Positions 50,034 to 59,453 are shown, numbered from the stretch's first letter. The stretch: 64,000 nt of DNA from Vicinamibacterales bacterium (GCA_041394705.1 JAWKHS010000013.1:124001-188000), one strand, 5' to 3'. Notes: generated from the sequence alone by a model not told the origin. Numbers and translations: made by a program.

Positions 50034-50684
50034 TCAGCGCTCTTCCACCCTCGCCCTCCTGATGTAGTCCAGCCGCGGGAAGTTCTTCCGGAGATACGCG
50101 TTGCCCTGCTCGAACAGGGGATCCTGGCGGCCGGCGCGGATGCCGCCGAGGGCGGTTTCGCCGTAGCCGTCGTACAGCCCCTCCACCGCGTCCCAGCCCT
50201 CCACGATTCGGCCGAACGGGACGAAGGGCTCCTTGTCGTGCGTGAGGTGGTTGTCCACGAGGTTGATGAAGACCTGGGTGGTGCGGCCGTTGGGGATCGC
50301 GAAGGCGAACGCCACCGTGCCCTGGACGTTGGACTCGCGGAAGGGATCATCGGGGATGGCCCGGTGGCGCCACGCCTGGGCGACGGCGGGAGTGCCGCTG
50401 ATGCCGAACTGCGCCCACTTGCCGGCCACGACGCGGAAGAGCGCCGAGTCGTCGTAGTAGCCGGCGGTCACGAGCGTGTAGAAGCGGTCCGCGCCGAGCG
50501 GCGCCCACGCCCGCGTGCAGTCGATCACGATGTCGCCCTTCGTGGTGGTGAGGCGCACGCGAAACCGCTCCGGCGCCCGGGCATCCTCGCGAGGCATCGA
50601 CGGCGGGTCCTGCGCCGCAGCGCCGTTCATGCCGCGCACGAGGGCCCATCCCAGTGGAGCGGTGATGAAGGTGCGTCTGTTCAT
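50034..50684 (-). CDS. Exported cyclophilin-type peptidyl-prolyl isomerase
   Basis: A 216-residue protein with an N-terminal export signal (MNRRTFITAPLGWALVRGMN, which resembles a TAT motif). The cyclophilin core contains TTKGDIVIDCTRAWAPLGAD, FYTLVTAGYYDDSALFRVVA, GTVAFAFAIPNGRTTQVFIN and FVPFGRIVEGWDAVEGLYDG. The usual catalytic Arg and Phe positions are partly conserved (FRVVAGKWAQFG). It would assist protein folding outside the cytoplasm. The start at 50684 was chosen because it opens the signal. Confidence 0.85.
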   Translation of the reverse strand: MNRRTFITAPLGWALVRGMNGAAAQDPPSMPREDARAPERFRVRLTTTKGDIVIDCTRAWAPLGADRFYTLVTAGYYDDSALFRVVAGKWAQFGISGTPAVAQAWRHRAIPDDPFRESNVQGTVAFAFAIPNGRTTQVFINLVDNHLTHDKEPFVPFGRIVEGWDAVEGLYDGYGETALGGIRAGRQDPLFEQGNAYLRKNFPRLDYIRRARVEER

Positions 50685-50737
50685 GGGGTCGCGCTCACGG
50701 CTCGGGGCTCGGAACGACATCGTTTGACCGCGCTCCG

Positions 50738-50812
50738 TGCCATCGCGTGACTGGGTGGCAGCGCGACAAATGCCGGGACCCGTGACCCGGGTCCCGGGCC
50801 CCGGGTCCGTTC
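50738..50812. repeat. Composite GC-rich intergenic repeat
   Basis: The GTGACTGGGTGGCAGCG unit is followed by GACCCGTGACCCGGGTCCCG and a final GGGCCCCGGGTCC. It lies between the cyclophilin start and the end of the nucleotidase gene, 3' of the latter, with the same two-part design as at 39953-40062. Confidence 0.55.
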
Positions 50813-50813
50813 C

Positions 50814-52553
50814 CTACTGGCACGACCCGTCGTACTGCCATCGCGGCTCCGTGCGGTCGAGGAACTCCGACGCCTCGACGGGTCCCGGGCGCGTGCGCAT
50901 CCACCGTGTGACCAGGTCGCGCACGAGCGGCGTGGTGTCGAGCGTGGCGTCGTCGGCCAGGGCCTGGCGCACGGCGTCGCGGCCGGCGATGAAGTCCGAG
51001 ATCACGACCGTGAGCCGATCGTCGTCGCCGATGGACGCGCCGGTGTCGCGCGTGACGTCCACGGCCGGCGTGCCGGCCGTGCAGGCAACGCGCACGCGCA
51101 GGCCCGAGAGGCCGAGCGTCCGCGCCCACCACCGCGGGCGTCGCAGGTGGTTGGCCACCACCTGACGGACGTCCCTGCCAGTGAGTTGCCGCCGCACGAC
51201 GCGGTTGTCGAACGGGAAGGCGTCGTACAGCCCGCCGAGGGTGGCGGGACCACCCGGCAGTCCCAGGCGGAGCCCGCCGGGGCCCGTGCCGTAGGTGATG
51301 GCGGCATCCGCGCCGGCCGTCGCGCGGCGCATCGCGTCGGCGAACAGGTTGCCCAGCGGCGACTCGGCCTCCGGCGCGCCGCGCTCGATCGGCCCGTCGA
51401 AGACGGGGCCGAACGTCGTGGCCCGCAGAGCGGCCACCCGCGCCAGCGCGGGCGCCATGGCCTGCGTGATCGCGGCGTCCGCCTCGACGGGGTGCCCTTC
51501 GTAGCGCGCGGGCGTCCCCGACGACGCGGCCGCGCAGTGGCCCTGGGCGTCCACGCGGCCGCAGATCTCCTGCGGCAGGTGGATGTGCGCCGTCGCCACC
51601 GTGCCCGTGGTCCGGTTCACCGTCAGGTCCACGCGCGCGAAGGCCCGGCCCACCGAGTACGCCTGCGCGACGGCGATGCCGTTCACCTCGTGCGCCACGG
51701 CAGCGTGCGTGTGCCCGGCCATCACCACGTCCACGAGCCCCCGCGGCAGGCGGCGGGCCAGGTCGAAGATCTCGGACCACTCGTCGCACGACGTGAGATC
51801 GTCGGCCGCTTCGAACGACGTGCACTCGCCGCCCGCGTGGGAGACGACCACCACCACCTGGGCGCCGCGCGCGCGCAGCGCCTCGGCTTCCCGCTGCACC
51901 GCGGCGACGAGCGGCGTCGTCCGCAGGCCGCCGACGTTGGCGGCCAGCGTCATGCTGAGCGCCTCGTAGGTCATGATGCCCACGAGCCCCACGCGGACGC
52001 CCGCGGCCTCCACCATCGCCGACGGCGTGACGTTCGGCCATGCCGCGGGCCGTCCGTCTTCGAGAAGGTTCGCGGCCAGCAGCGGGTAGTGCGCCTGCGC
52101 GGCCCGCGCCTTCAACGCGCCTCGCGGGTCCGCGCGCGGCGTGTCGAGCGCATCGGCGGTGTCCACGGCGCCGAACTCGAAATCGTGGTTCCCGATCGCG
52201 GCCGCCGTGTACCCGAGCGCGTTGTAGGCGTCCACCACCACCGCGCCCTCGGAGAGGTTCGACTCGGTGCCGCCCTGGAACGTGTCGCCCGAATCGACGA
52301 GCAGGACGGCCCCGCCATCGGCGGCCCGCGCGGCCCGCAGATTGGCCAGGTAGCCCCCGAACATGGCGAGTCCGCCGCGTCCCTCGACGGGCATGAGGCG
52401 GCCGTGCAGGTCGGTGGTGCCGACGATCGACAGGGTGACGGTGGACGGCAGGGCGGCGCGGGTCGCGGCAAGGAGGCCGACGACGGCCAGCGTCAGGACG
52501 GCGCCGGCCAGCGCGAGTCGGGCGGGGCGGGGCGGGCGGATGGGAAGGCGCAT
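50814..52553 (-). CDS. 5'-nucleotidase/2',3'-cyclic phosphodiesterase-type metallophosphoesterase
   Basis: A 579-residue protein with a single N-terminal membrane segment or uncleaved signal (LALAGAVLTLAVVGLLAATR). The N-terminal metallophosphoesterase domain has the metal-binding blocks IVGTTDLHGRL, VDSGDTFQGG, AIGNHDFEFG, VVVSHAGGE and VMAGHTHAA. The C-terminal 5'-nucleotidase domain follows (AESPLGNLFADAMRRAT, then GPGGLRLGLPGG and LYDAFPFDNRVV). It would hydrolyse nucleotides in the periplasm for salvage or phosphate. It is a single gene. Confidence 0.9.
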   Translation of the reverse strand: MRLPIRPPRPARLALAGAVLTLAVVGLLAATRAALPSTVTLSIVGTTDLHGRLMPVEGRGGLAMFGGYLANLRAARAADGGAVLLVDSGDTFQGGTESNLSEGAVVVDAYNALGYTAAAIGNHDFEFGAVDTADALDTPRADPRGALKARAAQAHYPLLAANLLEDGRPAAWPNVTPSAMVEAAGVRVGLVGIMTYEALSMTLAANVGGLRTTPLVAAVQREAEALRARGAQVVVVVSHAGGECTSFEAADDLTSCDEWSEIFDLARRLPRGLVDVVMAGHTHAAVAHEVNGIAVAQAYSVGRAFARVDLTVNRTTGTVATAHIHLPQEICGRVDAQGHCAAASSGTPARYEGHPVEADAAITQAMAPALARVAALRATTFGPVFDGPIERGAPEAESPLGNLFADAMRRATAGADAAITYGTGPGGLRLGLPGGPATLGGLYDAFPFDNRVVRRQLTGRDVRQVVANHLRRPRWWARTLGLSGLRVRVACTAGTPAVDVTRDTGASIGDDDRLTVVISDFIAGRDAVRQALADDATLDTTPLVRDLVTRWMRTRPGPVEASEFLDRTEPRWQYDGSCQ

Positions 52554-52612
52554 CGGCGAGCCGTCATCAGGATAGGCCGATGACGGCGCCGATGCGCCCG
52601 TTGTGTGACGAA

Positions 52613-54097
52613 CTACGAATCGGCGCGGGGGACGGCCACGAAGCTGTCCACGCCGCGGCGCGTCACCAGCAGGATCGTCGGGCGGTCGTGCTGGGTGCCG
52701 AGGGCCGCACGGAGGGCCGCCACCGAGTCCACCGTCTTGCCGTTCACCGACTTGATGAGGTCGCCCGAGCGCACCCCGGCGGCCGCGGCGCGTCCCTCGG
52801 GATCCACCCCCGTCACGACCAGGCCGTCGGCCGTGCGCGGGAGGTCGAGCTGCTCGGCCAGCCGGGGCGTGACCGGCGTCAGCGCCAGGCCCAGCCGGGT
52901 GTCGTCGTGGCCCTCGCCCGAGGCGGGCCCGTTGTCCGCCATCTCGGTGCGCTCGCGCTCGACGAGCGTGGCCTTCACGGTCTGGTCCTTGCCGTCGCGC
53001 CGGATGTCGAGGGTCACCTCCGTGCCAGGCGTCGTGCCCGCGATCTGGTTGCGGAGCGCGTTGGAGTCCTTCACCGGGCGGCCGTCGAGCGCCATCACGA
53101 TGTCGCCCTGCTTCAGGCCCGCCTTCGCGGCCGGGCTGCCGGGTTCCACGTCGCTCACGACCGCGCCGCGCGCGTCGGGCACCCCGAAGCCGGCGGCGAG
53201 CTCGGGGGTGAGGGGCTGGACCACGACGCCCAGCTTCGAGCGGTGCACCACCTTGTCCTTCACGAGCTGGTCGCTGACGGCGCGGGCCATCGACGACGGA
53301 ATCGCGAAGCCGAGGCCGATGTTCCCGCCGGAGGGCGACACGATCTGGGCGTTGATCCCCACGAGCTCGCCCTTCAGGTTCACGAGCGCTCCGCCCGAGT
53401 TGCCCTGGTTGATCGGGGCGTCGGTCTGCAGGAAGTCCTCGTAGGACCCGTCGCTGATCCCGGTGGCGCGGCCCTTCGCGCTGACGATGCCCATCGTCAC
53501 CGTCTGGCCGACGCCCAGCGGGTTGCCGAACGCGAGCACCACGTCGCCCACCTTCACCTGCTCGGAGTCGCCGAACGGCACGGTGGGCAGGTTGGCGGCC
53601 GTGACCTTCACCACCGCGAGGTCGCTGGGCTGGTCGCTGCCGACCAGGGTGCCCGTGAACGACCGGCCGTCGGCCGTGTCGACGCGAATCGAGTCGGCGT
53701 GATCGATCACGTGGTGGTTCGTCAGGATCAGGCCGTCGGGCCGGATGATGACGCCGGAGCCGAGCGCGTCGGCGCGGCTGCGGGGCGCGGGACCGTCCTG
53801 ACCGAAGAAGTCGCGGAACGGCGCGGGCAGCGACGTGGGCATCGCCTCCACGGTCTTCTCGACGCGAATGGTGACCACGGCCGGCGCCACCCTGTCCACG
53901 ATGGGGCTGTAGGACGACGTGGGCGACGGCACGACGAGCGGGGCGGTCACGGCGGGCGGCGTGGTCGGCGCGGCCGCTGGCGGCGACGCCACGATGTGCG
54001 AGACGCCGAGGGCGAACACGCCCGCGGCAACTCCAAGAACGGCGAAGCGAGCGACAGCCGCGGCGGGCCGTCGGTCGCGAGTGTCGGTTCCAATCAT
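52613..54097 (-). CDS. HtrA/DegP-family periplasmic serine protease
   Basis: A 494-residue protease. The ATG at 54097 lies nine bases after GAGGAG and was preferred to one three codons upstream. It has an N-terminal membrane or signal segment (ARFAVLGVAAGVFALGVSHI) and the chymotrypsin-like domain with the triad His129 (TNHHVIDHAD), Asp159 (QPSDLAVVKV) and Ser234 (NQGNSGGALVN). Two PDZ domains follow (LGVVVQPLTPELAAGF and KAGLKQGDIVMALDGRPV; then LGLALTPVTPRLAEQL and AAGVRSGDLIKSVNGKTV). It would degrade or refold misfolded envelope proteins. Confidence 0.93.
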   Translation of the reverse strand: MIGTDTRDRRPAAAVARFAVLGVAAGVFALGVSHIVASPPAAAPTTPPAVTAPLVVPSPTSSYSPIVDRVAPAVVTIRVEKTVEAMPTSLPAPFRDFFGQDGPAPRSRADALGSGVIIRPDGLILTNHHVIDHADSIRVDTADGRSFTGTLVGSDQPSDLAVVKVTAANLPTVPFGDSEQVKVGDVVLAFGNPLGVGQTVTMGIVSAKGRATGISDGSYEDFLQTDAPINQGNSGGALVNLKGELVGINAQIVSPSGGNIGLGFAIPSSMARAVSDQLVKDKVVHRSKLGVVVQPLTPELAAGFGVPDARGAVVSDVEPGSPAAKAGLKQGDIVMALDGRPVKDSNALRNQIAGTTPGTEVTLDIRRDGKDQTVKATLVERERTEMADNGPASGEGHDDTRLGLALTPVTPRLAEQLDLPRTADGLVVTGVDPEGRAAAAGVRSGDLIKSVNGKTVDSVAALRAALGTQHDRPTILLVTRRGVDSFVAVPRADS

Positions 54098-54290
54098 GGT
54101 CGGCATCTCCTCGGCGCGGTGTGTGAGTGCGCCGTCACTCGTTAGGACGCTCGGGCGGCTGGCTTTGCCCTTTCGTGGGAATGACAGTTGTGAAAGGGCC
54201 AGGCCGCGCGGCCGATGCGCGGGCGACGGGCTGCGAGAAGGGCGTGAAACGACGCGGCCGCGGGCGGCCGTCTCGGCGGCGGGGCGAGGG

Positions 54291-55706
54291 TCAGGCGGCG
54301 GGCGGGCCGCTCGGGGCCAGGGGCAAGACCACCGAGAACTCGCTGCCATGGCCGGGCGTGGAGACGACGCCCACCGTGCCGCCGTGCGCCTCGACGATGG
54401 CCTTGACGAGCGACAGTCCCAGGCCGAGGCCGCGCGTCGAGCGGCTCGCGTCGGCGCGATAGAGCCGGTCCCACACGTGCGGCACGTCGGCGGGGCCGAT
54501 GCCGATCCCCGTGTCGCGCACGGCGATGGTCGCCTGCACGGCGTCGGCGGCGGCCGACACGTCCACCCGTCCGCCGGCGTCGGTGTACTTGACGGCGTTC
54601 GCCACGAGGTTGGCCAGCACCTGGCGCAGCCGGGTGCGGTCGGCCTGGAGCGTGATGCCCGCCGGCACGTCCACCGTCAGCTCCACGCCCTTGTCTTCGG
54701 CTTCGTCCACGTAGAGATCCACCGCCTCGCCGACGATCGTCGCCAGGTCCACCGGCTCGCGGGCCAGCGCCATGGTGCCGGTCTCGGCTTCCGAGATGTC
54801 CATGAGCGCGGTCAGCGTGGCGTTCACGCGGTCCGCCTCCTCCAGGGCGCGGGCCAGTCCCTCGCGCTGCGCGGCCGGGTCGTCGGCCAGGAGCGCGGAC
54901 TCCGCCACCGTCCGGAGCCGCGTGAGCGGCGTCCGGAGGTCGTGGGCGACGTTGTCGAGGGCGCCGCGCATCCCGCCCACCAGCACCTGGATGCGGCCGA
55001 GCATGTCGTTCACGAGGCCGCCGAGGCGATCGAGCGGATCGGACGACGACCGCGTGGGCACCCGCGCGTCGAAGCGCCCGGTGTGGAGGATCGACCCCAG
55101 CGTGGCGTCGAGCGCGCGCAGCGGCGCCATGGCGAAGTGCGTCAGTACGGCGCCGCCGAAGATCGCCACCAGCACGACGAGCACGAACACCTGGAGCGAG
55201 CGCTCCCGGAAGTTGCGCAGCAGCGCGTCGCGCGCGTGGGAGGTGCGGCCCACCTGCACGATGACGCCGCCGCGCAGCGCCGCCGTGCCCACCTCGAGGC
55301 TCGTGCCGTCGGGCGGAGACGCCAGGATGGTCCAGGGCGTGGCCTCCACCCCGGGCCGATCCAGCCGGGCCAGGTCGAAGCCGCTCCACGCGCGAGGCTC
55401 GGTGAAGTACACGACCTCGGCGTCGCCGACCTTCACCCGCACCAGGAGCTGCTCGTGGCGCCCTTCGCCCGCGTCGGTGTTGATCACGTCGCGGAGCGCG
55501 GGCAGTCCGCCCCGCGCGTACTCCGTGGCGTAGCGGGAGAGCATCGAGTCCAGGACGTCGTGGTCCTGGGCCGCCAGGGCGCGCGCCAGGAGCACGTAGG
55601 TCACCATGGCGACGGCGGCCGCGCTCACGACGAACAGGCCGGCGTACCACGCCGCGATCCGGAGCGGGAACGCCCGCGCGAACGCCCTACCCGGCCCGGA
55701 GGACAT
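54291..55706 (-). CDS. Sensor histidine kinase
   Basis: A 471-residue kinase with two membrane segments (about residues 15-37 and 171-193) enclosing a periplasmic sensor domain. After a HAMP linker comes the dimerisation domain with the phosphorylated His255 in VAHDLRTPLTRLRTVAE. The ATPase domain follows (LANLVANAVKYTDAGGRVDV, then VRDTGIGIGPAD and GLGLGLSLVKAIVEAHGG). Its start overlaps the response regulator stop by about 20 bp, so the two are co-translated. The signal sensed is unknown. Confidence 0.92.
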   Translation of the reverse strand: MSSGPGRAFARAFPLRIAAWYAGLFVVSAAAVAMVTYVLLARALAAQDHDVLDSMLSRYATEYARGGLPALRDVINTDAGEGRHEQLLVRVKVGDAEVVYFTEPRAWSGFDLARLDRPGVEATPWTILASPPDGTSLEVGTAALRGGVIVQVGRTSHARDALLRNFRERSLQVFVLVVLVAIFGGAVLTHFAMAPLRALDATLGSILHTGRFDARVPTRSSSDPLDRLGGLVNDMLGRIQVLVGGMRGALDNVAHDLRTPLTRLRTVAESALLADDPAAQREGLARALEEADRVNATLTALMDISEAETGTMALAREPVDLATIVGEAVDLYVDEAEDKGVELTVDVPAGITLQADRTRLRQVLANLVANAVKYTDAGGRVDVSAAADAVQATIAVRDTGIGIGPADVPHVWDRLYRADASRSTRGLGLGLSLVKAIVEAHGGTVGVVSTPGHGSEFSVVLPLAPSGPPAA

Positions 55707-56382
55707 ACCCCACGCCGCGCACCGTGTGGAGCAGCTTCGGCTCGAAGTCCTTGTCGATCTTCTCGCGCAGGCGATGGACCAGCACGTCCACCGCGTTGGT
55801 GCCGGTGTCGAAGCTGTAGTCCCACACGTGCGACACGATCATGGTCTTCGAGACGACCTTGCCGGCGTTGCGCATCAGGAATTCGAGCAGGGCGTACTCG
55901 CGCGGCCGGAGCTCGATCGGCTGGTCGTGGCGGGTGGCCCGGCGGGTCAGGCGGTCCAGCCGCAGGTCACCGACCGTCAGCTCGGTCGCCTCCTGGGCGG
56001 CGTGACCGCGGCGGGTGAGCGCCTGGACGCGGGCCAGGAGTTCGGGAAACGCGAACGGCTTGGTCAGGTAGTCGTCGCCGCCCGTCTGCAGCCCCTTCAC
56101 GCGGTCGTCCACGGTGTGACGGGCGCTGAGGAACAGGACGGGCGTGGCCACGCTGGCCCGGCGCAGCGCGCCGACCAGGCTCAGGCCGTCGAGCCGCGGC
56201 AGCATCACGTCCACGATGGCGGCGTCGTAGTCCCGCGACTGGGCGAGATCCAGGCCTTCGACGCCGTCCGGGGCCACGTCCACGGCGAACCCCTCCTGGC
56301 GGAGGCCGGCCGCCACGAACTCGGCAATGCTGGAATCGTCTTCGACGACGAGAACGCGCACGTCGTCATGGTGATTCGCCAT
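55687..56382 (-). CDS. OmpR-family response regulator
   Basis: A 231-residue regulator. The receiver domain has VLVVEDDSSIAEFV, the phosphorylated Asp58 in AAIVDVMLPRLDG, and the conserved Lys in DDYLTKPFAF. The C-terminal winged helix is typical of OmpR/PhoB (LRPREYALLEFLMRNAGKVV, then DVLVHRLREKIDKDFEPKLL and TVRGVGYVLR). The start at 56382 is the last ATG before the domain; longer frames add only low-complexity residues. It forms a two-component system with the kinase gene that follows. Confidence 0.92.
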   Translation of the reverse strand: MANHHDDVRVLVVEDDSSIAEFVAAGLRQEGFAVDVAPDGVEGLDLAQSRDYDAAIVDVMLPRLDGLSLVGALRRASVATPVLFLSARHTVDDRVKGLQTGGDDYLTKPFAFPELLARVQALTRRGHAAQEATELTVGDLRLDRLTRRATRHDQPIELRPREYALLEFLMRNAGKVVSKTMIVSHVWDYSFDTGTNAVDVLVHRLREKIDKDFEPKLLHTVRGVGYVLRAG

Positions 56383-56521
56383 GTCGTAGCCGGTCAAGGC
56401 ACACCTCCGGGGGGGCCGCCGCCGGGACCCGGGCGCCATCGGGCCGGTCACGGCCGCCGTACTCATCCGGATCGTAGGGCGCGCCCCCTGTCGAGGGGCT
56501 GTCGGCGCCCTTACATCGGTG

Positions 56522-56851
56522 TCACAGGAACAGGCGCAGTTTGTCGAACCGCTCGGCGAGGAGATAGCAGACGGTCACGCGGCTCTTGGGCTGCCGCGGA
56601 TTCATGCGGCCGATGACGGCCTCGATCGCGGCATCGAGTTCGGCGTCGGCGTGCGCCAGGCGCAGGCGGCGCTTGAGGAAGTGCTCGCGCAGATCGCGGC
56701 GCTCGGCGGGATCGGATTCCGTCAGGTTGATCAGATCGCGACGGAGCAGCGTGCGGCCCAGATGACGCGCGATGCCGCGGACCGCGGCGCGATCGACTGG
56801 AGCCGAATAGAGAGTGACGTTGTGTGAGTAGTCGACAGACGAGAGCGCCAC
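56522..56851 (-). CDS. DUF2853 family protein
   Basis: A 109-residue basic protein that matches DUF2853: VDRAAVRGIARHLGRTLLRR, then SDPAERRDLREHFLKRRLRL, AELDAAIEAVIGRM and SRVTVCYLLAERFDKLRLF. These are the conserved blocks of the family, whose function is unknown. It stands alone. Confidence 0.8.
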   Translation of the reverse strand: MALSSVDYSHNVTLYSAPVDRAAVRGIARHLGRTLLRRDLINLTESDPAERRDLREHFLKRRLRLAHADAELDAAIEAVIGRMNPRQPKSRVTVCYLLAERFDKLRLFL

Positions 56852-57012
56852 AAACCGTCCTGCAATCCGTCCGCAGATACTCTAGTGGGTCCTGACGTCA
56901 TACGGCGTTTTTTCTGGAATTCTGGGGTCCGGCGCGGCCGTTGACTACGGTTCCGCTGGTCGCGCGATCACGGCTGTGTTCGCCGGCGTCTACTGTCGCG
57001 CTGGCAACCTGG

Positions 57013-58167
57013 CTACCGCAGAGCCAGTACAGCGAACGCCGTCGCCATGTCGGACATGAACATCCGGCGCCACGGCTCGCCCTTGTCGCCGCCGTGCTCG
57101 CGGTCGAAGTTCAGCGAGTGCGATCGCCACGGCGCCCATGCCGGATCGTCGGCCTGCCCGGCGACCTGGTGCGCGCGCAGCCACGACTGACCGCGCGCCA
57201 CGGCGGCGTCGGCGGAGGTCCGGCCCACTTCGCGCAACGCGTGGACGACCAGGCCAGTCGCATAGGCATCCGAGGCCGCGAGCAACGCCCCGTCGGTGGC
57301 GCCGGGCGCCGCATACGGCCCGGCGGCCTTGCTCCAGTGCCACTCGCCGAGATCCGCCAGCGACCATCCGCCGTCGGCGCGCTGGACGGATTCGAGATCG
57401 CGCACGAGGGCGTCGCGCTCCGGGGCCGTCACGATCCCGCTGAACCCCGCGGATGCCATGAGCGCCCACACTTTGTTGAACCGGCGCTGCGACGGCAGCC
57501 GGTCGTGCAGGTACGCGCGAAGGCGGTCGATTCCGGCGCGGCCCGAGGCATCCGTGCTGGCGGCCCGGCCCGGCGTCGAACCGGCGGCCATCGCGGCGAG
57601 CGTGGCGCCGTGGAACGCCGCGTCGGCCGTCTCGTACGGTTCCAGGCCGAAGTCCAGCCAGTCCCAGGCGCCGTCGGGGCGCTGGACCGCCCACAGCCGC
57701 GCCATGGCGCGCCGCGTCGTGGCGCTCGGCAACGCCGATCGGCCCAGCGTGTCGGTCCGCGTCAGGATCCACGCGGCGGTCACGGCTTCCACGCCCGCCG
57801 ACTCGGTCTTCTTGGCCTCGGTGTGGTCGTAGTACGGCGCCTCGTCGCCCAGGTGTTCCACACGCAGGCGCAGCGTCTCCTGGATGCGCGCCTCGTGAGC
57901 GGTCGGCTCGGCCACGCCCATCGCCATCCGCAGCACCGGCCGCGCCAGGGCGTACGGGATCGCGGTGTGGCAGGACAGGCACGTCGTGGTCCCGCCGCCG
58001 GTCTTGAGGGGCTTGGCCTTCGCCCACCAGAGATCCATGCGGGCGTCGAGGTACCGCGCCGCCGCGGCGGCGTCCCACGCCTCGGCCGCGTCGGGCCGGG
58101 TGCCCCCGGACGCGACGAGCGCCATCACCACCGCCAGCCCCACCCCGGTGAGTGTCCGTCGTGTCAT
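57013..58167 (-). CDS. Exported alpha/alpha-toroid (terpene-cyclase-like) protein with one haem motif
   Basis: A 384-residue protein from the ATG at 58167, with a signal peptide (LTGVGLAVVMALVASGGTRP). One CxxCH haem-binding motif (TTCLSCHTAIPY) lies near residue 63. Repeats of the prenyltransferase/squalene-cyclase type follow: RLWAVQRPDGAWDWLDFGLE and DLESVQRADGGWSLADLGEW. The catalytic DxDD motif of squalene-hopene cyclase is not visible, so cyclase activity is doubtful. A c-type haem on a toroid fold suggests a periplasmic redox or scaffold protein. Confidence 0.75.
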   Translation of the reverse strand: MTRRTLTGVGLAVVMALVASGGTRPDAAEAWDAAAAARYLDARMDLWWAKAKPLKTGGGTTTCLSCHTAIPYALARPVLRMAMGVAEPTAHEARIQETLRLRVEHLGDEAPYYDHTEAKKTESAGVEAVTAAWILTRTDTLGRSALPSATTRRAMARLWAVQRPDGAWDWLDFGLEPYETADAAFHGATLAAMAAGSTPGRAASTDASGRAGIDRLRAYLHDRLPSQRRFNKVWALMASAGFSGIVTAPERDALVRDLESVQRADGGWSLADLGEWHWSKAAGPYAAPGATDGALLAASDAYATGLVVHALREVGRTSADAAVARGQSWLRAHQVAGQADDPAWAPWRSHSLNFDREHGGDKGEPWRRMFMSDMATAFAVLALR

Positions 58168-58313
58168 GTGGCGGATCTCACCACCCGCCGGCTGGACCGT
58201 CAAGCGGCCGGCCGGCCGTCGAGCCGATGTGTTCCCGCCGGGGTCCGCGGCCGAGCCCGGGCCACCGGGCCGGACGCTGGACGGCGTCCACGGCATGCTC
58301 TACAGTTCGGCCC

Positions 58314-59315
58314 ATGCCGCCGACACCCCTCCTGCCCGTCCTGACGACCGAGGACGTCATCAACGCCATGCGCAACCTGCGCATGAACCAGCGCGTGAAC
58401 TTCTGGGCGTTCTACTCGAGTCAGCTCGGCGGGATCGTGACGGACCCGGCGCTGATGGTCATCGCCTTCGACGACCACATGGTGCACCGCGGCCACGGCA
58501 TCTTCGACACGGCCAGCCTGGTGGACGGCAAGGTCTACGACCTCGACGCGCACTTCGAGCGCTTCCTGAAGTCGGCCGAGCGGGCGAAGCTGACGCTGCC
58601 GGACACGCCCGAGCGGATGAAGGCCATCATTCTCGAGACGGCCGAAGTGGCCGGCCACAGCGACGGCGCCATCCGCTACTGGCTGTCGTCGGGCCCGGGC
58701 AGCCTGGAGCTCAGCCCCGCCAAGGGCGCCAAACCCGGGTTCTTCGTGATGGTGTTCGCGGGCCTCACCTACCCCGAGCACTGGTACACCGACGGCCTCC
58801 GGGTGATGACCACGACGTACCCGATCAAGCCGTCGCTGTACGCCATTACCAAGACGACGAACTACCTGCCCAACGTCCTCATGCAGATGGAGGCGAAGTC
58901 GGCAGGGCTGGACAACGGGGTGTTCATCGACGCCGACGGCAACGTCGGCGAGAGCTCGAACATGAACGTGGCGTTCGTCACCAGGGACGGCGTGCTCCGC
59001 CACCCCACGTTCGACCACATCCTGTCGGGGTGCACGTCGCTGCGGCTGCTGGATCTGGCCAAGGAGCTCGTCGGCCAGGGCCTCCTGACCGGCGTGGAGG
59101 TGTGCAAGATCCCGGTGGACGACGCGCGGGCCGCACGGGAGATGCTGCTCATCGGCAGCTCGATCAAGGTGGCACCGATCGTCGAATGGGACGGCAAACC
59201 CATCAACGACGGCAAGCCGGGCCCGGTCGCCAAGGCGCTGCTCGACCTGCTGGAGCGCGACTCGCACCAGGCGGGCGACCGGCTGCGCGACCCGAAAGAC
59301 CGCGACTTCGACTGA
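58314..59315 (+). CDS. Class IV aminotransferase (PLP fold type IV)
   Basis: A 333-residue enzyme of the branched-chain/D-amino-acid aminotransferase and 4-amino-4-deoxychorismate lyase fold. Blocks include FDDHMVHRGHGIFDTASLVD at the N-terminus, PLP-binding Lys180 in AITKTTNYLPNVL, and the cofactor-binding AGLDNGVFIDADGNVGESSN. Proteins with an N-terminal extension and an EVCKIPVDDARAAREMLLIG C-terminal block are usually annotated as D-alanine or branched-chain aminotransferases. I do not assign a substrate. The start at 58314 gives a family-like length. Confidence 0.85.
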   Translation: MPPTPLLPVLTTEDVINAMRNLRMNQRVNFWAFYSSQLGGIVTDPALMVIAFDDHMVHRGHGIFDTASLVDGKVYDLDAHFERFLKSAERAKLTLPDTPERMKAIILETAEVAGHSDGAIRYWLSSGPGSLELSPAKGAKPGFFVMVFAGLTYPEHWYTDGLRVMTTTYPIKPSLYAITKTTNYLPNVLMQMEAKSAGLDNGVFIDADGNVGESSNMNVAFVTRDGVLRHPTFDHILSGCTSLRLLDLAKELVGQGLLTGVEVCKIPVDDARAAREMLLIGSSIKVAPIVEWDGKPINDGKPGPVAKALLDLLERDSHQAGDRLRDPKDRDFD

Positions 59316-59341
59316 TCGTCCGGGACGACCATCGAGTTGGC

Positions 59342-59453
59342 GTCCGGATGATCCCTTCGTCCGGCGGAGATGATCGTACGGCGTCAGTTGGCGGGTAGCG
59401 TCTCAGCAAGACTGAGCGCTACCTTGGCGAAGCCGGAGGAAGGGATCGTCCGG
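59342..59453. repeat. Nested inverted repeat (palindromic intergenic element)
   Basis: An outer pair of arms, CCGGATGATCCCTTCGTCCGGC (left, 59344-59365) and a matching arm around 59432-59452, encloses an inner hairpin GGTAGCGTCTCAG/CTGAGCGCTACC (59395-59423). The unit lies between convergent genes and could act as a bidirectional terminator or be a mobile palindromic element (REP/MITE-like). Confidence 0.65.
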
